A stretch of DNA of 64,000 bases from Martinezella multihospitum (lineage in GTDB: Bacteria; Pseudomonadota; Alphaproteobacteria; Rhizobiales; Rhizobiaceae), in assembly GCF_900094585.1 (NCBI RefSeq), contig NZ_FMAG01000007.1, positions 62,001-126,000 of the forward strand. The letters are read 5' to 3'. Position numbers and translations under genes: made by a program. How positions within the stretch are numbered: position 1 is the stretch's first letter; every line of letters starts with the position of its first letter. Below the pieces are notes generated by a model. The model ran no database searches. It was not told the DNA's origin and saw nothing but the letters and a program-made list of their open reading frames with translations. Positions 43,866 to 51,730 of the stretch are shown in pieces.

Positions 43866-44840
43866 ATGACTGGAAATGAAACGATCTACATCCTCTGCCC
43901 ACCCAATCATATGACGGGCGGCCCGGAAGCCCTTCACCAGCTTTGCGCACGGTTGACCAAAATCGGGCGCATCGCCAGAATGGTCTATACCAACGGTTCC
44001 GATCACTCCCTGATGCCATCCCCTGAGGGGGAAACCGCGATGGTATTTCGGGAATACGAGAATGCCGTCCATCCGCAATATCGGGCCTACGCGACCGAAA
44101 GCTCGGACTACATTATCGACAACGAAAACGCGATCGTGGTGTTTCCGGAGATATGGCCGCATCTGATTCCACTCTTCAAGAAGGCGGCGAAGGCCTATTG
44201 GTGGCTGAGTTTCGATTATGGCATGCGGCATCTGATGCCGTTGGGCGGCGTACCGTTCCTTCTGGAGAACGGCTGCAAGATGTTGTCGCAATCCTCTTAT
44301 GCCACGGCACAGCTCAGTATTTTGGGCTTCAGCGATGTCTTGCGGATTTCGGATTTTACCACGCTGGCAAACAACGTGGCGCCACAGCCGATTCAGCAGC
44401 GGCGCGATCTGGTTCTGTTCAACAACAAGGCCGAGGCTTTCGGGCGCCAACTGGCGACCATGTGTCCGCAATATGAATTCAAGATCCTGAGCAACATGTC
44501 GCCGGCTGAAGTCCATCACAACATGGCGCAAGCCAAGGTTTACGTCGACTTCGGCCCGCATGCCGGCAAGGATCGCATGCCGCGAGAAGCAGCGCTGCTC
44601 GGATGCTGCGTGATCACCGGCCGGAACGGCTCGTCCAACAGTTTCGAGGATTTGCCCATTCCGGCCAAATACAAGTTCGGCAATCATCCCCAGCGAACGC
44701 ACGAGATTTCAAGAGCGATCGATGACGTGATCCAGAATTTCCAGGAGAGATTCGAGGATTTCGGTGTCTATCGGCGCTCCATTGCCGTCGAAGAGACAAA
44801 GTTCGAATTGGAGGTCTTCAGTGTATTCGGGCAGGTCTGA
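43866..44840 (+). CDS. glycosyltransferase-like protein of the glf cluster
   Basis: A 324-residue protein opening IYILCPPNHMTGGPEALHQL, a glycine-rich loop typical of GT-B glycosyltransferase N-termini that bind the acceptor. The later segment has VYVDFGPHAGKDRMPREAAL and LGCCVITGRNGSSNSFEDLP, equivalent to the donor-binding E/P-R-E-A-A-L-xG motif. No signal or membrane segment is present. It is encoded 81 bases after another GT-like gene and 36 bases before glf, so a galactofuranose-containing glycan is a reasonable product. Confidence 0.7.
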   Translation: MTGNETIYILCPPNHMTGGPEALHQLCARLTKIGRIARMVYTNGSDHSLMPSPEGETAMVFREYENAVHPQYRAYATESSDYIIDNENAIVVFPEIWPHLIPLFKKAAKAYWWLSFDYGMRHLMPLGGVPFLLENGCKMLSQSSYATAQLSILGFSDVLRISDFTTLANNVAPQPIQQRRDLVLFNNKAEAFGRQLATMCPQYEFKILSNMSPAEVHHNMAQAKVYVDFGPHAGKDRMPREAALLGCCVITGRNGSSNSFEDLPIPAKYKFGNHPQRTHEISRAIDDVIQNFQERFEDFGVYRRSIAVEETKFELEVFSVFGQV

Positions 44841-44876
44841 TCGAAGGCTCGTGGCGAGAGGATCGGTCTCGCTATC

Positions 44877-46052
44877 ATGATCAATTTCGCCGATGTTGAC
44901 TTGCTTGTGGTTGGCGCCGGCTTTTACGGCGCGACGATTGCGGAGCGGGTCGCGAATGAGCTCCAGAAGAACGTGCTTCTAGTCGACCGGCGCAGCCATA
45001 TTGGCGGCAATGCCTATAGCGAGTTCGACGGTGAGACGGGGATCGAGGTTCACCGCTACGGCGCGCATCTCTTCCATACGCCGAACGAATTGGTCTGGAC
45101 CTATCTCAACAGATTTACCGCTTTCACCGACTACAAGCATCGTGTCTATTCGACCTACCGCGATCAGGTCTATTCGATGCCGATCAATCTCGGCACGATC
45201 TCGCAGTTCTTCAATCGGCGTCTTTCTCCAGCTGATGCAAAGGCATTGATTGCCGAGCAGGCGGCTGAGATGGCAGATCGTCATCCGGCCAATCTGGAAG
45301 AGAAGGCGATTTCGCTGATCGGCCGGCCCTTGTACGAGGCGTTCATCCGCGGCTATACGGCCAAGCAGTGGCAGACGGACCCGCGCGATCTGCCTGAGCA
45401 CATCATCACGCGCCTGCCGGTCCGCTACACCTTCGACAATCGCTACTTCAACGACAAGTATGAAGGCTTGCCGGTCGACGGCTACACAGCGATCTTCGAG
45501 AGGATGCTGAAGCATCCGAAGATCCAGATCGCTCTCGGTGTCGATTTCTTTTCGCTGAAATCCTCGCTGCCGGCTGGTCTTCCCATCATCTATACCGGGC
45601 CGATCGACCGCTACTTCGATTACTCTGAGGGTGAGCTGGGGTGGCGTACCATCGACTTCGAGAAGGAGACGCTGAATACCGGCGATTTCCAGGGGATGGC
45701 GGTCATGAACTATGCCGACGAAGCGATCCCCTACACGCGTATCCTCGAGTTTCGCCACTTCAATCCAGAGCGCAACTATCAGAATGAGAAGACGGTCGTG
45801 GTGCGGGAATATTCGCGCTCGGCAAAGCGTGCAGATGAGCCTTACTATCCGATCGATACGCGTCAGGATAAGGAAATCTTTCTGCGCTATCGCGAGCGCG
45901 CCGAGGCGGAGACCAATGTCCATTTCGGAGGACGGCTTGGAACCTACCGTTATCTCGACATGCACCAGGCAATCGGCGCGGCCTTGAAGGCGTTCGAGAG
46001 CCGTATCGTCCCGCATTTCACCGAGGGACGCGCGATCGGCGGTGAGAAATAG
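44877..46052 (+). CDS. glf: UDP-galactopyranose mutase
   Basis: A 391-residue flavoenzyme with the FAD site LLVVGAGFYGATIAERVA. Family motifs are RRSHIGGNAYSEFD, RYGAHLFHTPNELVW, FIRGYTAKQWQTDPRDLPEH and YTGPIDRYFDYSEGELGWRT. It converts UDP-galactopyranose to UDP-galactofuranose for surface polysaccharides. Length and motifs are complete. It ends a three-gene block with two glycosyltransferase-like proteins and is followed by a strong terminator. Confidence 0.95.
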   Translation: MINFADVDLLVVGAGFYGATIAERVANELQKNVLLVDRRSHIGGNAYSEFDGETGIEVHRYGAHLFHTPNELVWTYLNRFTAFTDYKHRVYSTYRDQVYSMPINLGTISQFFNRRLSPADAKALIAEQAAEMADRHPANLEEKAISLIGRPLYEAFIRGYTAKQWQTDPRDLPEHIITRLPVRYTFDNRYFNDKYEGLPVDGYTAIFERMLKHPKIQIALGVDFFSLKSSLPAGLPIIYTGPIDRYFDYSEGELGWRTIDFEKETLNTGDFQGMAVMNYADEAIPYTRILEFRHFNPERNYQNEKTVVVREYSRSAKRADEPYYPIDTRQDKEIFLRYRERAEAETNVHFGGRLGTYRYLDMHQAIGAALKAFESRIVPHFTEGRAIGGEK

Positions 46053-46121
46053 GCGGCCGCAGTCGGTACGCACGAAAATAACGCCTACCAAACCACGCAG
46101 TAAGAATATCGAATTTGAAGA

Positions 46122-46154
46122 GGAAGCCCGGTTGTCGGGCTTCCTTTTAATTTC
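46122..46154 (+). terminator. strong intrinsic terminator after glf
   Basis: GGAAGCCCG (46122-46130) and CGGGCTTCC (46136-46144) form a perfect 9-bp stem with a 5-base loop, followed by TTTTAATTTC. It lies between the convergent glf and bmt genes and may serve both. Confidence 0.85.
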
Positions 46155-47168
46155 TTAGGATCGTCTGCGGCGTTCGCGTGCCGGAACTGTGCCGCCTTCG
46201 TTGGCGGTCTTGTTGCGCAGGGGGCCGATCCGTTCGATGATCGTTTCCAGTGTCGGGCGAGGGCCAGGTGTGTAGTTATCCAGCGCCTCTCGCATGGCGG
46301 CGAGGTGGCCGCAGGAGGTGCCGCAGCAGCCGCCGATGATCTTGGCGCCGGCGTCGCGTGCGAGACGGGCATAGTCAGCCATCAGCGGCGGCGTGCCGGA
46401 ATAATGGATCTCGGCGCCGCGATACTCGGGAATGCCGCAATTGCCCTTGACGATTACGATCGCGGCAGCATCTGCCTCGGTCATGTCGAGAAGGCTGGAG
46501 AGGATGTCAGAAGCGCCGACGCCGCAATTGGCGCCGACAGCGAGCGGGCCGGCGCCGATGTCGGTGGCGATGGCATGAATGTCCTTCGGATGCAGGCCCA
46601 TCATCGTCTTGCCGGCCGTATCGAACGAGCCGGTATAGGTGTAGGGCAGGCCGACCTTGGCGGCGGCTTCGGCAGCAGCCCGGATTTCCTCCGGCGACGA
46701 CATGGTTTCGATCCAGGCGACATCGGCGCCGCCGGCCTGCAGGCCTTCGATCTGCTCGACGAAGGCGGCAACGGCATCTTCATAGGTCAGGGCGCCGAGC
46801 GGCATCAGCAATTCGCCCGTCGGCCCGACGGAGCCGCCGACGATGACCTTGCGGCCGGCCTTGTCGGCTACGGCGCGGGCGATCTCGGCTGCCGTCTTGT
46901 TGAGGCTGTGGACGCGATCCTGCGCATGGTGGAGTTTCAGGCGATGGCGCGTGCCGCCGAAGGTGTTGGTGAGGATGATGTCGGCGCCGGCATCGACGAA
47001 ATCCTGATGCAGCTTCGTGATCCGGTCCGGATGCTGTTCGTTCCAGAGCTCGGGGGCTTCACCGGCCTCAAGGCCCATGGCGAAGAGGTTGGTGCCCGTT
47101 GCGCCGTCGGCAAGCAGTACGCCCTTTTCGGCAAGAAGATCGGTCAGGGGATTGATGGCGACGGTCAT
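46155..47168 (-). CDS. bmt: betaine-homocysteine S-methyltransferase
   Basis: A 337-residue protein of the zinc-dependent homocysteine methyltransferase family. It opens GVLLADGATGTNLFAMGLEA, with TNTFGGTRHRL, a central VGGSVGPTGELL loop, a Cys in GANCGVGASD and the paired cysteines in IIGGCCGTSCGH that bind zinc with it. It makes methionine from homocysteine using glycine betaine, yielding dimethylglycine. The neighbouring importer genes supply betaine, and an ArsR-type operator-like repeat lies upstream. An Arg-rich tail ends the protein. Confidence 0.88.
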   Translation of the reverse strand: MTVAINPLTDLLAEKGVLLADGATGTNLFAMGLEAGEAPELWNEQHPDRITKLHQDFVDAGADIILTNTFGGTRHRLKLHHAQDRVHSLNKTAAEIARAVADKAGRKVIVGGSVGPTGELLMPLGALTYEDAVAAFVEQIEGLQAGGADVAWIETMSSPEEIRAAAEAAAKVGLPYTYTGSFDTAGKTMMGLHPKDIHAIATDIGAGPLAVGANCGVGASDILSSLLDMTEADAAAIVIVKGNCGIPEYRGAEIHYSGTPPLMADYARLARDAGAKIIGGCCGTSCGHLAAMREALDNYTPGPRPTLETIIERIGPLRNKTANEGGTVPARERRRRS

Positions 47169-47210
47169 GGTGCGTCCTCGGATATGTCTGATGTTCGGAT
47201 ATCAAATGCA

Positions 47211-47232
47211 GATATAAACATTTCTTTATGTG
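47211..47232. promoter_or_regulatory. ArsR/SahR-like operator candidate upstream of bmt
   Basis: A 22-base imperfect palindrome with arms ATATAAA and TTTATGT around a CATTTC centre lies 43-64 bases upstream of the bmt start. It closely resembles the ATATAAAGATATCTTTATAT-type motif that I recall for SahR regulators of the methionine cycle in rhizobia. That assignment is from memory. Confidence 0.5.
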
Positions 47233-47282
47233 AACACAACGACAAGATGGCTGCCCATATGTCGACGCGGCAATGGCGGCAG

Positions 47283-47307
47283 AAAAAAGCGCCCCGGAGA
47301 GGGCGCT
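47283..47307 (-). terminator. intrinsic terminator after the betaine importer operon
   Basis: On the reverse strand AGCGCCC (47307-47301) and GGGCGCT (47294-47288) make a perfect 7-bp stem with a 6-base loop, followed by TTTTTT. It lies 27 bases after the stop of the importer ATPase gene. Confidence 0.85.
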
Positions 47308-47333
47308 CTACCGTTTGGGATGAAGATCAGCCG

Positions 47334-48386
47334 TCAGGCTGCCGCCATCTGTGCCGTCTCGTGCGATGTCGGCGTGACCATGGCGGCGATGATGCTTTGC
47401 AGGTCAATCGTGCCGATAGGCTTGCCGCCGGCATCGGTGACGACTGCGCCTGTCTGGCCCGCTTCGGTGATCTGCTTGGCGGCGACTTCCAGTGTCATGT
47501 CGCCGGGGACGCGTGTCCCGCTTGGCTCGCCGGCCAGCGGCTTCATGATCGTTTGAGCCTGGATGACGCGACCGCGGTTCACCTCCTTGACGAAGGCGGT
47601 GATATAGTCGTCGGCGGGTTGCAGCACGATCTGCTGACCGGTTCCCTGCTGTACGACCTTGCCGTCGCGCAGGATGGCGATCTTGTCGCCGAGGCGCAGC
47701 GCCTCGTCGAGATCGTGCGTGATGAAGACGACGGTCTTCTTCAGCTCCTTCTGCAGATCGAGCAGGACGGTCTGCATGTCCACGCGGATCAGCGGATCGA
47801 GCGCCGAATAGGCTTCGTCCATCAGCAGGATGTCGGCATCGTTGGTCAGAGCGCGGGCAAGGCCGACACGCTGCTGCATGCCGCCGGAAAGCTGGTTTGG
47901 AAAATGCCGTTCGAAGCCCTTGAGCCCGACACGCTCGATCCAGTACTGGCCCTTCTTCTCGCTTTCAGAGCGCGGCACGCCCTGGATATCCAGGCCGTAG
48001 ATCGTGTTCTCGATGACGGTGCGGTGCGGCAGTAGCGCGAATTTCTGGAACACCATCGCCGTCTTGTGGCGACGGAATTCGCGCAGGTCGTTTTCGCTCA
48101 TCTTGCAGACGTCGACGCCGTCATAGAGCACTTCGCCGACGGTTGGCTCGATCAGCCGGTTGATGTGGCGGATCAAGGTCGATTTGCCCGAGCCGGAGAG
48201 GCCCATGACGACGGTGATGGCGCCGGCCGGCATATCGATGTTGATATCCTGCAGGCCGAGCACGTGACCGTGCGTTTCATTGAGCTCGGCCTTGCCCAAG
48301 CCATTCTTGACCTGATCGATATAATCGCGTCCGCGAGGACCGAAAATCTTGTACAGGCTTTTGATCTGGATCGCGTGACTAGCCAT
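47334..48386 (-). CDS. glycine betaine/choline-type ABC transporter ATP-binding protein (ProV/ChoV family)
   Basis: A 350-residue ATPase with Walker A VVMGLSGSGKSTLIRHINRL, signature LSGGMQQRVGLARAL, Walker B ILLMDEAYSALDPLIR and H-loop ITHDLDEAL. A C-terminal region with one CBS-like unit (TGAVVTDAGGKPIGTIDLQ) follows. The DEAYSALDPLIR form and the N-terminal VLGLQDINIDMPAG are typical of ProV, OpuAA and ChoV. GGAGG precedes the ATG at 48386, which overlaps the permease gene by eight bases. It powers the permease encoded upstream. Confidence 0.92.
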   Translation of the reverse strand: MASHAIQIKSLYKIFGPRGRDYIDQVKNGLGKAELNETHGHVLGLQDINIDMPAGAITVVMGLSGSGKSTLIRHINRLIEPTVGEVLYDGVDVCKMSENDLREFRRHKTAMVFQKFALLPHRTVIENTIYGLDIQGVPRSESEKKGQYWIERVGLKGFERHFPNQLSGGMQQRVGLARALTNDADILLMDEAYSALDPLIRVDMQTVLLDLQKELKKTVVFITHDLDEALRLGDKIAILRDGKVVQQGTGQQIVLQPADDYITAFVKEVNRGRVIQAQTIMKPLAGEPSGTRVPGDMTLEVAAKQITEAGQTGAVVTDAGGKPIGTIDLQSIIAAMVTPTSHETAQMAAA

Positions 48387-49290
48387 GGATGACCTCCGAG
48401 TGCTTCTGGAGCCGTCTGCCATAGGCCTGGCTCGTGCGGTCGAAAATGATGGCAATGGCGACCAGCGCGAAACCGTTGAGGAAGCCGACGGTGAAGAACT
48501 GGTTGTTGATCGCCTGCAGCGTGTTCTTGCCGAGCCCGCCGACGCCGACCATGGAGGCGACGACGACCATGGCGAGCGACATCATGATGGTCTGGTTGAT
48601 GCCGGCCATGATGGTGGGCAGGGCAAGCGGGATCTGCACGTTGAAGAGTTTCTGGCGATGCGATGAGCCGAAGGCGTCGGCGGCTTCCAGCACCTCCTTG
48701 TCCACGAGGCGGATGCCGAGATTGGTCAAACGGATCATCGGCGGAACGGCATAGATGACGACGGCGATGAGGCCCGGCACCTTGCCGATGCCGAAGATGA
48801 CGACGACGGGAATGAGATAGACGAAGCTCGGCATGGTCTGCATGACGTCGAGGATCGGATTGACGATCGACTGCAGCCGGTCTGAGCGCGCCATCAGGAT
48901 ACCGATCGGCAGGCCGATGACGATGGCGATGAGCGTACAGACCGTTACCATCGCGAGCGTGACCATCGTATCGGTCCAGAGGCCGAAGACGCCGATGAGG
49001 ATCATGGAAATCGCGGTGCCGGCGACAATTTTAAGGTTGCGGCTGGCGGCATAAACGACGAGCATCATAGCGACGAGTATGATGAACCAGGGCGTGTTGG
49101 TGAAAACCCATTCGAGATAGTTCAGAAACCATTGCAGCGGTTGCACGATGGCGTCGATGAGGTTGCCGTAGGCGCGTACGGACGCCCTGAAGCCATCATC
49201 GATGTTCTTGCGTGCGAGACGTATGATCGACTCGTCTATTGCCGGAAAGTTGCAAAGCACATTCGGCAGGATCGTACACTGGATAGCCAT
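48379..49290 (-). CDS. glycine betaine/choline-type ABC transporter permease (ProW/ChoW family)
   Basis: A 303-residue membrane protein with six to seven helices. The ATPase-contact loop is EAADAFGSSHRQKLFNVQIP, and the hallmark sequences are PLGIL-like GLPIGILMARSDRL, DVMQTMPSFVYLIP and NQTIMMSLAMVVVASMVG. AAGGGG precedes the ATG at 49290; an upstream in-frame start lacks a ribosome site. It forms the membrane channel with the proteins encoded at 47334 and 49539. Confidence 0.92.
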   Translation of the reverse strand: MAIQCTILPNVLCNFPAIDESIIRLARKNIDDGFRASVRAYGNLIDAIVQPLQWFLNYLEWVFTNTPWFIILVAMMLVVYAASRNLKIVAGTAISMILIGVFGLWTDTMVTLAMVTVCTLIAIVIGLPIGILMARSDRLQSIVNPILDVMQTMPSFVYLIPVVVIFGIGKVPGLIAVVIYAVPPMIRLTNLGIRLVDKEVLEAADAFGSSHRQKLFNVQIPLALPTIMAGINQTIMMSLAMVVVASMVGVGGLGKNTLQAINNQFFTVGFLNGFALVAIAIIFDRTSQAYGRRLQKHSEVIHG

Positions 49291-49494
49291 GTATTTCCCC
49301 TTCTTAGTCCGGTTCTGTCCCGCTGCGCTCGTGTGGCCTTCACATGCGGATGGCATTGCAGCGCTGCGACCGGTTCTTCAGGCTGCCCCTGAATTCTTAC
49401 TACATTCGCCGCCGTCAATCTGCACTCGTTGCGACCTTGCGCCATGTCGCTCTGTCGGTATGAGCGTCATACCGATTGCGGCGCGCGAATGTGA

Positions 49495-49526
49495 AATCGG
49501 CGGCAGGCACGAGGCCGCCGCCGATT
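49495..49526 (-). promoter_or_regulatory. stem-loop between binding-protein and permease genes
   Basis: AATCGGCGGC (49495-49504) and GCCGCCGATT (49517-49526) form a perfect 10-bp stem 13 bases after the binding-protein stop. No T-run follows, so it is more likely an mRNA-stabilising or partial-termination element. It would keep binding-protein message in excess of the permease and ATPase messages. Confidence 0.6.
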
Positions 49527-49538
49527 CTGCAGCACGGA

Positions 49539-50537
49539 TTAGAGCGAGGCCTTGACCTTGGTGGCGACGTCCGGGGCAACCCACTTGGTCCACATGTCGG
49601 GGTAGGTCTTGAGGAAGTACTTGGCGCCGTCCTCGTTGGTACCCTGATTGTCGGTCATCCAGGCGAGAACCTTGCCGACGGTGGCGTTATCCCACTTGCG
49701 GGTCTTCATGTAGTCCATGGCGATGCCGGCCTTTGCCGCAAAGTCCTTGGTCACAACCGTATAGACGTCCGAAACCGGATAGGAGTTCACCTTCGGATTG
49801 GCGCAGTCCTGGATCGCAGTGCAGGCGTCCCATTCCTTCTTGTCATGCGGCACGTTGAAGCTCAGGCGCACCATGTCGTACTTGCCGAGGATGGCGGTCG
49901 GTGCCCAGTAGTAGCCGAGCCAGCCGGTCTTCTTTTCGAAGGCGTTGGCGATCGAGCCGTCGAGACCTGCCGCCGAACCGGTATCGACCAGCGTGAAGCC
50001 GAGCTTCTCAGCGCCGAGGGCCTTGTAGAGATTGGCGGTCGAGATCTGGCAGTTCCAGCCGGCCGGGCAGTTATATACCGCGCCCTTGGAAGAATCTTCC
50101 GGGGCAGGGAAGAGTTCCGGATGCTTCAGCGCGTCCTGAACGGTCTTGATATCCGGATGAGCGTCGGCAAGGAATTTCGGAATCCACCAGCCTTCCACGC
50201 CGCCATCGCTCAAGAGCGGCGCCGCCTCGATCAGGCGGCCTTCGGAAACGGCCTTGTCGAGCGCGGTGCGCACGGCGTTGACCCAAAGTTCGGGCGCAAC
50301 GTCAGGCTGCGCCTTTTCATCCATGGAGGTGAAGGTTGGCTGTGTGTCGCCGGTCACCAGAGTGACGTTACAGCCATAACCGTTCTGCAGGATGATCTTG
50401 TCGACCTGGGCGGCAACGCCTGCCGATGCCCAGTTCATTTCAGCGATGGATACGCTGCCGCAATCCGCGGCCTGCGCCGAGCCAGCCAAAGCATAGGCGC
50501 CGAATGCGAAAATGGCTGAAGCGAGAAGCTTCTTCAT
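49539..50537 (-). CDS. glycine betaine/choline-type periplasmic binding protein (ProX/ChoX family)
   Basis: A 332-residue protein with a 22-residue signal peptide ending AQA-ADC. It has the OpuAC fold: VSIAEMNWASAGVAAQVDKI, then PDVAPELWVNAV, GVEGWWIPKFLADAHP and GWLGYYWAPTAILGKYDM. Several tryptophans and tyrosines are placed as in the aromatic box that binds quaternary amines. GGGAGA precedes the ATG at 50537. Glycine betaine, proline betaine or choline is the likely ligand; sequence alone does not choose. Confidence 0.9.
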   Translation of the reverse strand: MKKLLASAIFAFGAYALAGSAQAADCGSVSIAEMNWASAGVAAQVDKIILQNGYGCNVTLVTGDTQPTFTSMDEKAQPDVAPELWVNAVRTALDKAVSEGRLIEAAPLLSDGGVEGWWIPKFLADAHPDIKTVQDALKHPELFPAPEDSSKGAVYNCPAGWNCQISTANLYKALGAEKLGFTLVDTGSAAGLDGSIANAFEKKTGWLGYYWAPTAILGKYDMVRLSFNVPHDKKEWDACTAIQDCANPKVNSYPVSDVYTVVTKDFAAKAGIAMDYMKTRKWDNATVGKVLAWMTDNQGTNEDGAKYFLKTYPDMWTKWVAPDVATKVKASL

Positions 50538-50570
50538 TGATATCGTCTCCCAATTTTTCGTTACGTTGCG

Positions 50571-50598
50571 GAAATCGACTCCAAACGCGTTCGATTTC
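50571..50598. promoter_or_regulatory. inverted repeat upstream of the betaine importer operon
   Basis: GAAATCGA (50571-50578) and TCGATTTC (50591-50598) form a perfect inverted repeat with a 12-base spacer, 34 bases upstream of the binding-protein start. It could be an operator (centre-to-centre spacing of two helical turns) or a leader hairpin. Confidence 0.5.
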
Positions 50599-50639
50599 TG
50601 TCGATCCCCTGTCAGCGCGGTCCAATTGCAACCGTTCAT

Positions 50640-51229
50640 ACGCCGCTGACGACGCCCGTACGGTCCCCTTTGCTGCCGTCGTGCATTTGGTCTTTTTGCG
50701 ACCGCGGAACTCTGTCGCGGCCGGGCATTCTGTGCATCGACAAAGGGCAGCGTAAGGATTTGAATGAAGAAATCAACAGCCCGTCGGCCAATCGCAGTTA
50801 TCGTGCCTCTTGGAGAAGCTCAATTAAGCGCCTGAATTAGCCTGTTTTCTGCTATTCGTGGCTGCAAAACGATCATTGCATGGCTTCCATGAAGCTATGC
50901 CGTCGGGGCGGAGTTAAATACCGCTCAAATATCGCGTCCCTGAAAGACGTTTTGTATTCCATTTGCGTCGTTTGCGATTTCTCAACGCAAAGAGGAAAAT
51001 TTTCAAAAAATTTTCGGATTCACTCTAATTTAAGCACTTAATAACCCTCCGGTAACGATGTCGGTTTATCAATCGATGCGTGGCGGGGGACATACCGCTG
51101 CTTCCCTGGATCAGGTATTGCGTACCGGGGAAAGCGAACCTTGTGGTGTATGTGCAGGGAAGCCGGCGTTTTTGGCAAACCGCGTTGATCTTAGGATCGC
51201 GCGGTTTTCGCGCTTTAGAGGGTGCCGTT
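50640..51229. other. AT-rich gene-free region between importer and cobQ regions
   Basis: About 590 bases with no gene I can support. An A/T-rich block at 50990-51050 stands out from the surrounding GC content and may hold promoters. An open frame with GTG at 51080 runs to 51292, but its upstream part has no ribosome site. Confidence 0.35.
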
Positions 51230-51292
51230 ATGAGACAGTTTGATGTACGGGAAGCGGCAGCCCATTCTGATCCCGATAACGATCAAAAATAA
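51230..51292 (+). CDS. possible 20-codon miniprotein or leader peptide
   Basis: MRQFDVREAAAHSDPDNDQK, preceded by GAGGGTG eight bases before the ATG and followed at once by the hairpin at 51292-51320. The good ribosome site and the exact stop before a hairpin suggest a short transcript, but no amino-acid bias typical of attenuator peptides is seen. Could be chance. Confidence 0.3.
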   Translation: MRQFDVREAAAHSDPDNDQK

Positions 51293-51320
51293 AGCCGCCG
51301 ATGCTGTCGCATGGCGGCTT
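51284..51320 (-). terminator. intrinsic terminator (reverse strand) of the 47-residue gene
   Basis: AAGCCGCC (51292-51299) and GGCGGCTT (51313-51320) form a perfect 8-bp stem. Read on the reverse strand it is followed by TATTTTT, a proper terminator tail, 33 bases after the stop codon of the small gene at 51353. Confidence 0.75.
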
Positions 51321-51352
51321 CTCACGTGTCGGGTTAGCGGCTTGACGCGCTA

Positions 51353-51496
51353 TCAGCCGACATTATAGGTCCGGATGAAGCCGATCGTGCCGAAGCGCGT
51401 GTCGAGTTGCTGCAGGCGGCTCTCCGGGCGGCGAACCGGAAGCTTGCCATTCCAGGCGATCTGAATGGAATTCTGTCTGTTGAAGATGAAGAGCAT
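51353..51496 (-). CDS. 47-residue hypothetical protein
   Basis: Starts MLFIFNRQNSIQIAWNGKLP at 51496, with GGAGG eight bases upstream, and ends FIRTYNVG. A terminator follows within 35 bases, so this is a well-formed monocistronic small gene. It has no signal peptide or membrane helix and is mildly basic. Longer frames upstream lack a ribosome site. No family recognised. Confidence 0.65.
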   Translation of the reverse strand: MLFIFNRQNSIQIAWNGKLPVRRPESRLQQLDTRFGTIGFIRTYNVG

Positions 51497-51730
51497 TGGG
51501 GTATCCTCCGACCGGACCGGCCGGTTGCGTTGTGTGTTTTCGCGATGGAGATAATCCTCTTCCGCGTAACTCACAATGGATGAAATCGTCATCCAATGTC
51601 GCAAACAGAGCATGTTTGAAGGTGATGCATTTTTGTATCGTGTTCGCTCTTTCCGGCCGCTGGAGATCGCGGCAGAATCAAGGCGGAATCTAGCGTTTTC
51701 AGTGGCTGTGGCGTATCGAGGTGGTGGGGA

